Assembly: GCA_010356995.1 (NCBI GenBank)
Contig: ML996696.1
Coordinates: forward strand, 746,364 to 810,363
Source of the DNA: Trichodelitschia bisporula
Taxonomy: Eukaryota > Ascomycota > Dothideomycetes > Phaeotrichales > Phaeotrichaceae
DNA: 64,000 nucleotides
Direction: 5' to 3'
Shown in pieces: positions 22,399 to 35,219 of this stretch (position 1 is its first letter; every line of letters starts with the position of its first letter). A program made the position numbers and the translations under genes. The notes below the pieces were generated by a model, which was not told where the DNA came from, searched no databases, and saw nothing but the letters and a program-made list of their open reading frames with translations.

Positions 22399-24160
22399 TC
22401 AAACAGTGTACACAAACCACGGACTCTTATCGCCCATTTCGTCTAACTCCTCTCTGGTCAGCCCCGCATACTTCTCCTCAACCCCCCTCTCCCTCCGTCG
22501 GTGATTCGCCGCCGAAAACCACGCGCTCATGCCCCCGTACACAATCATCGCGAACGCAACCAGCGCCAGTGTAACCGAGTGACCGCGGACGTACCGCGGG
22601 CCTTCGGAGGAGGGGTACAACTACGCCATGCATTAGCCCCGCCTTAGCCAGCAAGAAATATAAAAAATCAGAGGTGAAGGGGTACTCACAAACGGCGCCA
22701 TGATCCCAGCCGCATTCCCAAACGTCAACTGCAGCCCCCCAGCCGTTGTCCGCTTCCCGTACCGCGGATTATTCGCCGGCAGCCATGCGAGCGGTATGCC
22801 CACCACGACGTACAGGCCCAGCGCAACGAGGAAACACCCCGCGTAGTGCGCACCAGAAGGTACATCCGAGATCAGAATTGCATACCCGACCAGACTTGCC
22901 ACGCCGACCAGCACACACGGCAGCCCGCGGCGCTGCGTCCGGTCGCTCCACCACGCTACGGCGAGGTACGTCAGCGCGCCAGTCGCATAACACGGGATAG
23001 TGAGGACCTGGACGAGCGCGGAGGACCAGTGCGGGGCTATGCCATGGATGATAGTCGGGAGGAAAGTGCTATACCCATACAGCATAGTATCAGCCCCGAA
23101 CTGCGCCACACAGAAAGCATAGATCTTCCAGTCCGTCAGGCCGGCGCGGACGTCAGCCCAGTGGAAAGCTTGCGCGGAGGGGGTTTGCCCTGGGTCGCGG
23201 GCGCGTTTGGCAGCGAGGAGGGCCTTTTCCGCAGGGGTGAGATAGGAGGCGGATTCGGGAGTGTCGGCGAAGATGAACCATGTTGCTATGCCGAGCACGA
23301 TGCAGGGCAGCCCTTCGATAATCATGATCCAGCGCCAGCCGCTTTGCTCGGCTACGCCGTCCATGTGCCCGATTGCGTAGGCGAGGAGACCGCCGCAGGC
23401 ACCGGCGATGGCGGCGCTGACGAAGAGGTAGGAGACGCGGAGGGCGATTTCGGATCTTCGGGGGTTAGGCTGGGGAGGGGGAGCGGGGGGGGGGACGTAC
23501 TTGGTGTAGAACATGGTTAGGTAGATGGCTAGTCCGGGGAAGAGACCGGCTTCTAGGGCGCCGAGGATGAGGCGGCACACGATGAGCCCGGCGTAGCTTT
23601 GCACGAGACCTGTCAGGGTTGCTACGATGCCCCAGCCGGTACAGAGGAAGGCGATCCCTTTGTTGGTTAGATTTGCGTTGTATGGAGTAATTCAACATAC
23701 ATCGAGATGGTGTAAACTTCTTGATGACCAGATTGGAAGGAAGCTGACATGTCAGTATCTACCGAATTATTTGATGGGACTACTAATCATACCTCACAGA
23801 GGACGTAGGTGACGAAAAGGAGAGACACCGCTGTCTGATACTGGTTTCCCTTGAGACCGAGATCCTTTTCTAGACCGTACAACCTTCCAAGTTTAGCAGT
23901 TGATTGATATCATGAGGTATATGACATACCGTGCATTTCCAATGTTGACCCTGGATTCCGTCAGTTTGCTTCAGTGACAACGAAATCATGAGAACGAACC
24001 TATCTAGAAAGCTGAATAGGTACAACAGCATAGTAAGCGGAATTATGCGGATGTCAAGTTTGCGGATGAGTTTCGCCTCGAGGTGGTGATCCACCTCGCT
24101 CGCTTCGCTGGATGCCTCATTCTCCCCCAGAACCCGCTTCTCCTCGGCAGCCTCCATCAT
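22399..24160 (-). CDS. MFS anion:cation symporter, Dal5/allantoate permease family
   Basis: Plasma-membrane transporter of the fungal family that carries allantoate, nicotinate and related organic anions. Seven exons: 24000-24160, 23930-23950, 23793-23883, 23701-23743, 23501-23657, 22690-23455, 22399-22620; 486 residues, 12 membrane segments expected. Joined exons read FLDR-VNIGNAR-LYGLEKDLGLKGNQYQ, VLCE-LPSNLVIKKFTPSRW, ICRLILGALEAGLFPGL (as VCRLILGALEAGLFPGL), SGWRWIMIIEGLP, and WFIFADTPE, all hallmarks of the family. Exon 2 is a 21-nt microexon encoding VNIGNA and flanking bases. The intron between exons 5 and 6 has a run of ten C just after its donor. A second Met directly follows the first. 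Substrate unknown. Confidence 0.9.
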
Positions 24161-25125
24161 TAATGGAAGCGAAAGGACAGAACAATTGTCGAAGATAGCA
24201 GTGTAGTGTCAAAGATTAGGGAGTTAGTCGGCATAAGAGAAATCGGCACGGGTCTAGGTCGCCGGATTGATTTGCCGCTAGCTTCACACTACTGCAAAAT
24301 CCGCATCACCGACAGGAACTTTATACAGCAGTGTAACTCCTAAGAGTACAGTGAATGTGCCATTTGTGTGTGGTACACCTTGCAGTGTGCGATTATGCAT
24401 GACGTAGCAGGCATCGGTGCAGCGAGCCGTGAGATGATCTTCAACCTAATCGGGCCATTCGCTGCACAAGTCCGATAACCTATCGGTACGACATATACGG
24501 GACACAGACAGGAAGAATTAGTGTTAGAACGCCGTACGAGCGAATATTCGAAAGAACTTGAGCGGGTCAGCTTTTACTGCATTTGTCAACGGTCACATTA
24601 ACCGAGTGCAACATCGGAAAGTACGGGAGAGGTGCTCTATGGCTACGTCTCCCCTAGCGCAAGGCCGGACATCTTATCAGTGATCATGTGGAGAGCTTAC
24701 AATGAACAAAACCAAAGGACTTGATCTCTTTACATATGAACGATGACTCTGTACTCATTAGAAGCAAACAGTTTGTCTGCGATGCCGCAATTAGCGTCCA
24801 AAACCTGTGTTTCCCCATAAGTGTGGTTCTATCCGCCCAGCACACTGCAGCTGGCAATTAACAGTCCGCATGGCATGACCATAGAATGACCAATGAAGAT
24901 CTCACGGGCTCAGCGTTGAGGGAACTAGTAAGCTGACGTTGAAGAGTCGCATATCGCGGGGTTGAACAGGCGGAGAAGAACCTCGCCCACCTTCAAGCTG
25001 ATGCTCCTAGCCTTGGCATCCCAGGATTGGAGGACGCCAAGAGCAGATCCAAGAGCTTCAACATCCGCTTCCCCACCACCAAACACCAAAGCTCGCCCAA
25101 TGTCCACTTGGACGGCTGCCCCCTT
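24161..25125. other. Divergent intergenic region, permease and PPR-like gene
   Basis: About 1 kb, somewhat AT-richer than the genes, with no supportable coding exon. The frame that continues upstream of 25126 opens with a TTG, not ATG, so a further 5' exon of the PPR-like gene cannot be excluded. Confidence 0.4.
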
Positions 25126-27445
25126 ATGTCATCTTCCGCCGTAGCCTACCGAAAGGCTGCAAGCTGTCTTCAAGCACCTGCACTCTGGATTACAGACGAT
25201 GTCCTCTCGAACGCCTGGCACCGCTTTCTCACTTCACGAACGAAACGCCATGGTAGCAACGTCCCGGGGCCATTGGAAGCTAGGAAACGGCTTGCGAGAC
25301 GCCGGATGGCGGGCCTCAGTGTTGTCGGCGCGCCCGGACAGGATCTCGGCTTTATGTTCCTCAATGGGCCGCCGCGCCAGAATGAGTTGAGCTGGGAGCC
25401 GCCGTGGGTGGTAGGGAGGTCTGGAGTCGATGGTATGGCTGTTTTAAGCTGCTGATTGTCTAGGCTCACAGTATCCAGGCTACCAGAAGTCTCCACTACC
25501 TTTTCCTTTCGATACTGAGCTTCAGTCACCAAGGCCATCGCCAAAGCTTCCTTTCGAGGAGCGAGTTCGGCAGCTCAAGAGTTTGAACTCTGCTCGAGAA
25601 CTCTACAAGGAACTTGTCATGGAAGATATGGACCATGCTGTCCTCAGTGGACTGGCATTTAAGGCCCTCATGCGGAATGGAGCTCGGTTTGAGGACGTGA
25701 CCGGCTTCCTCGGAGACGTCGACCTCAATGTCCCAGAGGCTCGCAACATGTCGGCCTTTTTCGGCTACTATTCAATACGTGCCTTAAGCAGCAGTCACCT
25801 CCATGTCTTTCTGGAGATATTGCATAGAGCACTGGTCCTCGGATTACTCTCTCCACCTGAAACCCTGAAACTGATAAAGAGTATTCAGCCGCTTGTTGCA
25901 AGCACCTATCCCACGGACTGGGAAGCTGTAACTCTCCAGGCATATCGGCACATCTGGGAAGGGAGCCTCGAATGCCGAGTTTTACCCGTCGATCCAGCCA
26001 TCCAACAGGAGCTGCTCGCTCAGGCTCTGTCCTTGAAAAATACGCCTGAAGTGGCATATTTTACCCTTGGACTCTACCAGTCGATATGGCCTTTGGGACG
26101 ATCTGAGCACGGGCTAGCCTCTTACCTTGCTCACTGGCTTCAGTTGGTACACGGGTTTGAGAAAGCCCAAGCCAAGAATGGCGAACTCTCTCGATTTACA
26201 CTCTCTCGCATAATCGACATGCTTCCCGAGGAAAGTTTTGTGGACGATGTAGTACATGCTACTCGATTGTTGGGCGCTCAAAGCACGTCTCGTAGCATGC
26301 TCAACCTCTGGATGCACGTGCTGCGCCGCTCGGATCGATTCAAAAGGCATACCGCAAAGCGCAATTTCGGACACAAAGTACGACCCAGATGGATATCGAT
26401 CTACGAGGCTCTGCCCTACCCTATGTCTCTGCTCGAGCTCAGCAACCACTTCACCGCTCTGGGCCCGGTAAACACCTGCCGCGTTATCCTCGAAGCCTGG
26501 GCCCCGAGAATCCACACACCTGCGCAGTTGAGCCATCTGCACGAAGACTACTGCGGTAACGGCTCCTTCACGCGACTGGACAATCTCAGGAGTCAATTTG
26601 AGCGATTGGTTTCCAATGCCAAAGACACAAGCGGTAACGCCGTTGTCTACTTTGCGAATCTCATCAACGCCTTTGCGCAGTGCCATATCCCACATCGCCG
26701 CGTCATGGCCGTAGTCTTCAACTTCGTGCTCGAGCGTCTCGGCGGCAAAGCCGTCCTCGAGCTTGTACTGCACCTTCGCCGCTTCCACGTCCGCATGTAC
26801 CCCGGTCCGATTCTCCGGACAATCAACAAAGTCGGCAAAGACGACCCGCAACTCGCCTACGCGCTGTACAAGTGCCGATCGGTGTGGCTCTCCCGCGCAC
26901 CAGGGCTACTCCCCGCACTCATCCACCACGGCATGCCGCGACAACTTCTCTTCCGGCTTCTACACCGGCGCGACCCGGGTGCCCGCTCACCCCTCGCGCA
27001 CCGCACCCGTCCCTCCGCCCCGCTCACCCCGCTGCGCATCGCCCTCGTTCACATGATGGCAGATGCGTTCGCGCGGCGCCCGCACGGCACCGCACGTCAG
27101 GCCTACCGCGCCGTGTACCTCTGCTACTGTTACCTGCGCGGGTACGAGGCGGCCGTGGGACCGGGAATGACACGCGCGCTGGTGCATGCGGGAGTGACGC
27201 GGGCACTGATGGAAGGGGGCTCACTGAGCACGGAACGGTTTCGGTGGATTTTGGGCGTGGTGCGGCGGGTGGAGGGGTGGGAGGCGGCGGAGGAGCTGGA
27301 TCACGTTGTTTTTGAGTTGAGGGCGAGGGTGGGCGGGGATAGGAGGTATGGAGCTGTGGAGGAGGAGGATGGCCCTCCCGTGTGGAAGATTAAGAGGCAT
27401 GTTAGTCGGAAGGGCAGGGATCCGTTTGGCGTGGCTGAGGACTAG
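25126..27445 (+). CDS. Helical-repeat protein, probably mitochondrial PPR-like
   Basis: Exons 25126-25410 and 25472-27445; 752 residues. The second exon has no ATG near its beginning, and its first codons (YPGYQKSPLPFPFDTEL) look like mid-protein, which is why the upstream exon was added; the GTAGGG donor at 25411 restores frame. The N-terminus (MSSSAVAYRKAASCLQAP, then TKRHGSNV, EARKRLARRR) is basic and could be a mitochondrial presequence. The rest is alpha-helical with roughly 35-residue periodicity and stretches such as YFANLINAFAQCHIPHRRVM and AYRAVYLCYCYLRGYEAAV, resembling fungal PPR proteins of organelle gene expression. No catalytic motif. Family call is tentative; start could lie further upstream. 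Confidence 0.6.
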
Positions 27446-28135
27446 GTAGTGGTGGTGCTTTGGGTCCGGCTTTGGGCGTGTGTCTGTCTTCAAGTGGCAC
27501 CATCAAATCCATCCAAGCGCCGCAGCCTACCACAAGGCCTGACTGAGTCCGTGATGGTGTACAGTAACATGTGCGGTATCGGTGGACTTGATGTTCTCTA
27601 GCTACATCCAGAGCGACTCCAGCTTCATAGACTCACGTGACTGATGCCTTGCACGTGATGTGGAAAAACAATAACCCGGAAGCAATTGTCAGTGTTTTGC
27701 CTGAGGCATCCGCCGCACGGGCAATCTCTGAGGGCCATGTTGTTCCCTTTCGCGAATCCAAAACCGGCGACCTTGACCTTCTTCCATCACCGATACCCAA
27801 CCCGTAACCCCCCACCCCCGCTCCCCCCCCATCCATCCCTCGACAAGCCTCGAACGCGCGGCGCAACGACGCTTCTCTTCTCCACCATCACAGGTATTAC
27901 CCATTTTCTCCAAAACGCGTCGAAATCCCACCACCCCCTTCTACAACACTCTTTCCTTTACCAAAGCGCCTGCGCCTGTGTTTCTCCTTGGGGAGCGAAC
28001 AACCCAACCCACCCCCGAACACGCGCTCCCGCCATCTGCACCCAAAACGTTCAGGGTCAGCCATCGCGTTCGCTCAACTTTTATTAGTTATCGCGCGTAG
28101 CGTCGCGCTGCGCACCCGTCGCGCCAACCCCAACC
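27446..28135. other. Intergenic region before the unrecognised 28-kb gene
   Basis: C-rich promoter and leader sequence; no gene seen. The run of C-rich tracts at 27805-27835 is typical of the upstream regions in this window. Confidence 0.4.
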
Positions 28136-30764
28136 ATGACGCCCGCCGTACAGACAGCCAGCGATGCGGCATCGCCTGCATCAGATGGTCATTCCGTCAG
28201 CCTCGTACCAGCTACAAAGCGCAAATACTCTCAGTCTTCCGGGGCATTCGAGCGAACCGCCGCCATACGACCCAAACCTTCCGCGCGGCATGCCGACCCG
28301 GACCCCACGACTCTCACGTACTTTCCTCCTGATAGTAATCATACGAACGGAGAGTTGGACCCTTTCCTCGTCGTGAAAAGGTGAGTTTCAACCGAAACGC
28401 GCCCCGTCTGCCGCCCTACTGACTCTCATTCACAGGTGGGAGAATGCAGCATTCCCGAACACCAAAAACGCCAAAAATGAAGACCCCATGTTTCTCCCTC
28501 CTATGAAATGGCAAGCATTCGATGTACGGTACACCGCGTTGGGTTCTGATAAATTCGACGCACGGTATCGCGACAGATTTCTGAAGTGGCAGAACGACCC
28601 CTCATTGATACGCAGGCCTTGCGACGATTATGACCAAGATGCCACACATTGGGCCACGAACAAGGAGCTTGTGGGCGAAGTTCTTGTGCACAATCCGGGA
28701 CCAGATGGTAACTACTATTTTCCTGGGCATGAGGATAACTGGATCGGTCGGGACGATATCGTCGGCCTTGAATTCCCTACCTTGACGGTCTTCGCAAACG
28801 CTCCAGTCCCGCGGCACCTCTTCTCCAGCTTCAGGAAGCCTGTGAGTGTCGACGTGAACGGGAGTACAGTGTTCACCGTTACCCCGCCACCCCGTAAAGA
28901 TTTGCTTCCAAAGTTCATCACTGTCGCGAATTTCAAACCCTCGCAGGCTCAGGAGTCCAACGCGAAGAAGGGACCCACGATTGGGGAGCTCTTTGCTCCT
29001 CCGCCGACCGTACCGCAGCTACATCCGCCCACGTTCTCAAAACAGTCTGGTCCATCTAATGGCGTCGTCACCTTTGTGCCGCACGATGCGCCTCGTAGAG
29101 ACCGGCGGGACTCGTACACGTACTTCAATCAACCGCTAACTGTCGGCCAATGGCTGGCATATGCGGGAGAAGTGCAGATACCATCTGGCTCGGAGCTTAA
29201 GCGACGGCAACGTGACCGCAAGCACAGCACCAGTGAATCGTCGGACGAGGCGACTGCGCAAGCCAAGTACGACGCGCTTTTCCGTCGCGTGTACTCGAGC
29301 TTCGCCCCTTCATCCGACAACACCGGAGCCGTAGTACCTGTGCAGACGCGCAACGAAATCTGGTGGCAGAAGGTTGGAAAGTGGCGCGCCGAGCGCTTGC
29401 TGGCTATTGACCCGATGCTGCTTGAGAGCGACTTGGAACAGCAGAGTGCCGAGGGAACCGAAGATGAAGACGCCGCATTCAAGGACGCCGTCGAGAGCTT
29501 CGATCCCGATTCATGGGATGACCCAATGAAGGATGTTGCCGACCCTGCCGACCCTGCCGACGTTGACCAGGCGCTCGAAGAAGTCTCGCAGCTCCTGGAA
29601 ACGCTGGCGTCATACCAGCGCATCCGCAACTCCTATCCGCCCGGATCAAAGTCCGCCGCCTCCGAGCTCACCGGCACGCCGCAGACGCCAACCCCAGCCG
29701 AGATCGAGACATACAAGACACTCAAATCAGCACTGGCCACCATGATTGCCGCACTTCCCCCTACGGCCATCGCTCGACTCGACGGAGACAAGCTAGGCGC
29801 GCTGAAGTTGTCGGGCAATGTGCTCGTCGAAGTCCCAGTAGAAGGCGGCACCCTCGAAGAAGACCAGGTCTCGAAGATGGCGAAGCAGGCCGCCTTCTCA
29901 GCCGCCGTCGGCTCCTCCCCAGTGCCAGCCCTCAACCGCGGCCCCTCCGGCAACACCTACTCCGCCTTCCCCCCCACGGTCAGCCAGTACGTGCGCCCCG
30001 CCGGCCAGACCCAGCTCCGTCCTCAGCCCACCACCTACCAGCAGAACGTGAACGTCACGCCGCGCACCCAGCCCCTCAACTACCAGCGCACCGCCCCCGG
30101 CGTCCAGACCTTCGCCGGCAACTACCCGACCCAGTCGCGCATGAGCTATACCCAGCCGCCGCAATTCACGCAGCCCGCGCCGCCGCGTAGTGCCAACTAC
30201 GGGCCGACGGGTCAGAACATGTACTATCAGCAAATTCAGCAGCTCACGGGTGCAGGTGGCCAGTCGCAGCGGAATTTCCCGGCTACACCCCAGCATGGCG
30301 GCCAACAGCGGGGCCAGTTCGCGAACTACTCGGGCTTGCAGCGTACGAATGGTGCGGCTCCACAGTTCTCCCCAACGTCCGGTGCGACGCCGCTGCGCAC
30401 TGCGACCCCGCATGCGGTTGCTCCGACGCCGACGCCCGCGTTTGCAAATCGTCCTGCTGGTGCAGCGCGCTCGGCGTATATTGCGCCGACGTCGAATGCG
30501 GCGGCGCTGGGGCCGAGTGGGTTTCATACTACGATGAGCTCGGCGGAGCAGCAGATGATGATTGAGCGCCAACGGGCGAATCTGGCGATGCAGCAGCAGC
30601 AGGCGCGGATTGCGGCGAGTAATGTTGTTGCGCCTGGTACGCCGGCGAGGGCGTCGGTGACGACGGTGCAGGGAGCGCAGGTTAATGGGACGCCTGTGCA
30701 GGGAGGTCAGGTTAATGGGGCTGGGAATGCGGCGGCGGCATCGGCTGTGGCGGGACAGGTTTAG
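28136..30764 (+). CDS. Unrecognised protein with Pro/Gln/Ala-rich tail, possibly nuclear
   Basis: Exons 28136-28380 and 28436-30764; 857 residues. I do not recognise the family. The N-terminal third looks folded: WENAAFPNTKNAKNEDP, PPMKWQAFDVRYTALGSDKF, DNWIGRDDIVGLEFPTL and VPRHLFSSFRKPVSVDVNG. A middle part holds SYTYFNQPLTVGQWLAYAG, a basic stretch SELKRRQRDRKHS that could be a nuclear signal, NEIWWQKVGKWRAERLL, and an acidic segment with three PAD repeats (DPADPADPADV). After about residue 610 it is rich in Pro, Gln, Ala, Asn and Tyr, ending with AQVNGTPVQGGQVNG. This layout is common in fungal transcription or chromatin cofactors, but nothing proves that. The coding frame is long and unbroken, so the gene is real. 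Confidence 0.7.
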
Positions 30765-32093
30765 GGGAATTTTGTGGGATTTAAGAGGGGGGAGTGTGGT
30801 GTGGTGTGAGGATAGGATTTCAGTGTGAATGTATGCATGCCATGGCGTTTTCAGAGGCTGGGCGTTGCTTTTTTCAAAGCTCTGGATGGGAATGGGATGG
30901 GGTCTGGAGGTAGTGCGCGGTTTACGGGCACTGTCTTTGGTGTCGGGCTAGGCGAGGCAAGGCGGACGGGCGCGCGGTTTATTGTTCTGTAGAACTGTGT
31001 TATTGTAGTTGTAAAGCTGTCTGGTGTGGGTGGTTGCCGTGTGAGCTAACGACGCTGAGGATATCGCGCTTCTAACGATGCTTACACGCCTAGATACAGC
31101 ACTGGCATCACGTAGCTGAGCTGCACTCCTCCCGATTCTCCGCAGCCGAGCCCCATGCAGGACGACCGAACCTCCCCGCCCGCGGCTGGCCTCCCCGCTA
31201 AACCCTCCAGTTCCTGCGTTAGCCCACCGGCCCGATGCATGGCCTTGAACCTACAAGTAGTTGCACAAACTAGCGCCGCAGCCTTGTAGCAGCCATCGTG
31301 CAACCCTTCCCGGCCCACGACCCTCATTACATACGCCGCACTCAGCTTCGTCGTCTACGAACGACCCCAAAGTCTCCCTGGCCAAGTCTTCCCAGAGCTG
31401 ACTCACAATCCTTCTCAAGGGACTTCCGGATGTCTTTTCCCGGAGTTGCCTAGATGTTTACGTAAGGCTATGCATTCTTGGACCGTCTTGGCCTGGGCAA
31501 TTCTGAATGTGAGGAGTCACGGGACTCATCGGGTGCGGTGGGAAAGGCACCGTGCGGACAGGCGATTCTCGTGTCAAAACTCGGGTTCTTCCTGTCGTGA
31601 GATTCAACGGCTTCCTTGCAAGTCTGGATTACAAGGGTTGTCTCCTCATACTCCCGTATTCAGTACGGTCTTGACGCTATAAATGTGGTGGATCGCAAAG
31701 AGAGGTGAGTGCGAAGGTGCTCATTACGTTGTTTTCTGTGGCATGTTATCATGGCGAAAGGAATATATGACTGCGCTGAGGGCTGCTACAGACGACAATT
31801 GGGCGATAATCATGAGACAGCGCGGTAGTACCAACGATAATCAACAAGAACGAAGCCAAAATGCCATACCTTGGCATCCAATTGGCATCCAATTGGCAAT
31901 TGGTAAGAGCCCGCCCCCATCTCGCATAGCATACCGTACATCCGTCCGATGGCGTGAGATCTCTCATAAAGACAACCTTTTTCCCAACTAGAATTCCTTT
32001 CACACTTGCAAAACAGACCTTAAATCAGCCTTGTTCACCTATTCCTACTGATAAAGCCGTACCTGAATCTCTTTTGATGTTGAACACCTCACC
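30765..32093. other. Intergenic region, 1.3 kb, before OXR1
   Basis: No gene supported. Contains a short direct repeat of TTGGCATCCAA words at about 31871-31905. Scattered frames below 110 codons have no family look. Confidence 0.4.
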
Positions 32094-33463
32094 ATGGACT
32101 ACCCAACCCGGCTAGCGCTCTCAGCCAACGCCGCCCGCTCCCAAAATCCGGGGTGCAGCGCGCCAGAAGCGCCTCCCGCGACAAGCAACGGCACGCCGGT
32201 GACGTGCATGCCGACTCCTCCGACCTCACCGCCCCGTCTGCGCACATCGCCAACAACACTAACGACTACCTTACATACCCCACATCATTCTTCCCCCGCT
32301 TCCAACTCCCCGTCCACGCCCAGCTCACCACCCTCGTCCAATTCCTCGCCTAGCCGCTCCGGCATAACCTTCGCCCCTCGGCCCGCCCATCTGGCCACCT
32401 CACCTCACCACCCCCCCAACCCCATGCCAACCCCGGACGCGGCCCGCCCCGCGCCCCCGACTGCTACGCCGCACACTGCGACGGCGCAGAGCTACTTCAC
32501 CTTCCCCGTGTCATACGCCGTGACGGGGATATTGCGGCGGTTGTCGTCGGACGCACCGAACAACACCAGCAACACCAACAACAAGACCCACAGCAAAGGC
32601 ACCATGCCCAACAACGCCCTCGCTACCGCCCCGCCCCGCCGCGGTCCCTCGCCCTTCCAGCCCCCGCCCCTGACGCCGTTGAGTCTGGTAGGGTTTAGGC
32701 CGGGCACGAAGGCGAGCGCGCGGTTGCTGTCGCGCTCGCTGGCGGAGGAAATTCGCCTGCTGGTTCCGGCGCGCTTGCAGCTGGTTGAGGATTGGCGGCT
32801 GGTGTATAGTTTGGAGCAGAATGGGGTTAGTTTGGGGACGCTGTATAAGAAGGCTGATGAGTATCGGGGGAAGAGGGGGGGGTTTGTGCTTGTGGTTAGG
32901 GATGCGGGGGGTGGGGTGAGTGGCTGTGTATCTTGAAGGGGAGAGGCGGGCTAATGTGGGATAGGTTTTCGGCGCGTATCTGAGCGATGCGCCGCACCCG
33001 CAGCCGCATTTTTATGGGACGGGGGAGTGCTTCCTCTGGCGTGCGGCCGTCCTCCCCGCCATGCCCGATTTGTCCGAACTCCCCCCCCCGCCCTCCGCGG
33101 ATACGACGCACGCGCAGCGTCAAACGACGATACTGCGTGGTGTGAGCACGATGGGTGAAAGCGTCAGTGGGACGAGCACGCCGGATCGGATACGCTTCAA
33201 GGCTTTTCCGTACAGTGGGGTCAATGACTATATGATTTTTTGCGAGAGCGGGTATTTGAGTGTTGGTGGCGGGTAAGTGTCCTGTGTGTGGTTTTGATGG
33301 GTTAAGCTGACTGGTTAGGGATGGTCATTACGGTCTTTGGCTGAATGATAATCTGGAGAAGGGCGTGAGCAGCCCGTGTCCGACGTTTGGGAATGAGCCG
33401 CTCAGCGATGAGGGGCAGAAGTTCGATGTTCTTGGTGTTGAGCTGTGGTACTTGGGGGCGTGA
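32094..33463 (+). CDS. OXR1: Oxidation resistance protein 1 (TLDc domain)
   Basis: TLDc proteins protect against oxidative stress; yeast Oxr1 also promotes V-ATPase disassembly. Exons 32094-32915, 32965-33272 and 33319-33463; 424 residues. The first 195 residues are low-complexity Pro/Ser/Thr. The TLDc domain then reads LLSRSLAEEIRLLVPARL, WRLVYSLEQNGVSLGTLY, VFGAYLSDAPHPQPHFYGTG across the first splice, ECFLWRA, FKAFPYSGVNDYMIFCE and the signature GGGDGHYGLWLNDNLEKG across the second, ending FDVLGVELWYLGA. The end is standard for the family. The disordered N-terminus is longer than in yeast. It converges on the next permease gene with 142 bp between stops. Confidence 0.93.
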
Positions 33464-33605
33464 TGCGGGCGGGAGGGGCATTCTTGAGATACCATGTTTA
33501 CACGGCGTTGCGCACGGCAAAAGGGCCTAATAGAGTAATGGAGTGAAGGGAATTACAGGCTTCATTCTTCTCATGCTCATGCTAATGAACCTCCTCCGCA
33601 CCCCC

Positions 33606-35219
33606 CTACGTAACAAACCGAAAACTCGGATGATCATCCCCCAAATTATCCGCATCCGGCTCCTGCAGCCTATAATCCCGTTCCCCACGATCCCGCTTCC
33701 TATTCTCAAGCGTAACACCCACCACCAGCGCCGTACAAGCCGCAGCACACACCCATAGCAATCCCAACGCAACCCCATATCCCGTGCGATACAACGGCTT
33801 CTCCCTGTCGATGAACACATTACTCGCCACCAAGCCGCCTGTGTTCCCGAAGCCGATCATCATGGCCGAGGCGACGGAGCGTTTGTAATGCCCGCTCATG
33901 CAATTGCTCGCCCACGCGATGGTTACGGGCTGCGTGACGTACGTCCCCATCACGGCGAGGAAAATGGCGAAGTACTTGACTCCGACGCTGACGTGCGTCT
34001 GGCAAAGTAGGATCACGTAGCCGATTGTTGCGATTAGGACCCCGGCGATGGTAAACGCGTACCGGTGCCGGAGCTTATCCGTCGCAAACGCCACCCCCAG
34101 CGCCGCAATCGTCGCCACCACAAAAATCGGTATCGAGCGCACCTGCGCCTTCTCCGCCGTCAAGCCCATCTCCTTCAGTATCGTAGGAATGAAGAAACTA
34201 GTGCTGTAACCACTGTTCACCACACTCAGGTACATAACGACGCTCAAATACATCTTCCAGTCGGAGAAGATACGTTTTGCAGCCCGCGCGTCGAGGCGGT
34301 CCATCCTAGCCTCGCCGCTGTCCCGCGCCAGACGCGTGAGGAGCAGGGACCGTTCGGCCGGGGTCAGGAAGGTGGCTTTTTCGGGCCAGTCAACGATTAG
34401 GGGTTTGGCGAGGAGGCCGACAAGGGAGGTGAGCAGGCCTTCGATTATGAAGATCCAGCGCCAGCCGGAGTAGCCGGCGAGGCCGTTCATGTGGGCGAGG
34501 CCGAAGGCGAAGAGCTGGGCGGAGGGTTAGCGAGCATTGACGAGGGGTGGAGAGAGGAAGGGGACATACACCGCCAAACGCCCCGGCGATGATGCTCGCG
34601 GAGAAGAAGAGCGTGAGGCGCCATTGCAGCTCGTACCGCTGGTAGTACATGCTGATAAGATATACACAGCCGGGGAAGAGCCCGGCTTCGAAGAGTCCGA
34701 CGAGCAGGCGGCAGGCGATGAGCTGGCCTTTGGTTTTGACGACGCCTTGGCCAAGGGTGGCGATGCCCCAGAGGATCATGATGCTGCTGAGCCAGGTTGA
34801 GGGTGCGATGCGCTTGATGATTATGTTTGAGGGGACTGCGGCGGCGGGTTAGTGATGGGGTTAGGCCGTTGGGGGGGGGGGGACCTTCGAAGAGGATGTA
34901 CGGCACGAAGAAGATTAGCAAAGCAACGTTGTAGTCGTTGCCCTGCATGTGCAGGTCTTTGTCCAGGCCCTGGATGCGCGCGTTGCCTTTCATCGTCAGT
35001 CGTATATCCCCATGAGTCGCGATGGTACATACCGATATTCGTGCGATCCAAAAACGCCATGAGGAACAACACGAACAGCACCGGCACAACCCTCATATCG
35101 CACTTGCGCACCAGCGCCTTCTCCGCCTCATAATCAATCACCTCCTCCTTCCCCGCCTCCGAGACCACAGGCTGCAGTTCCACCTCCTCGCGGAGCACGT
35201 CGAGCTTGTCCGTCGCCAT
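33606..35219 (-). CDS. Second MFS anion:cation symporter, Dal5 family
   Basis: Exons 35033-35219, 34885-34986, 34570-34835 and 33606-34514; 487 residues. The start MATDKLDVLREEVEL is the first ATG; an upstream in-frame TTG is ignored. Joined exons give VLFLMAFLDRTNIGNARIQGL, FVPYILFE-VPSNIIIKRIAPS, CRLLVGLFEAGLFPGC, GAFGG-LFAFGLAHMNG, SGWRWIFIIEGLLTSLVG and SNCMSGHYKRSVASAMMIGFGN, which place it in the same family as the permease near 23 kb but clearly not as a recent duplicate, since introns and residues differ. The intron between exons 2 and 3 has an unusual GTCCCC donor inside a run of 12 C (see findings). Substrate unknown; tartrate/nicotinate-type transporters are the nearest group. Confidence 0.9.
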
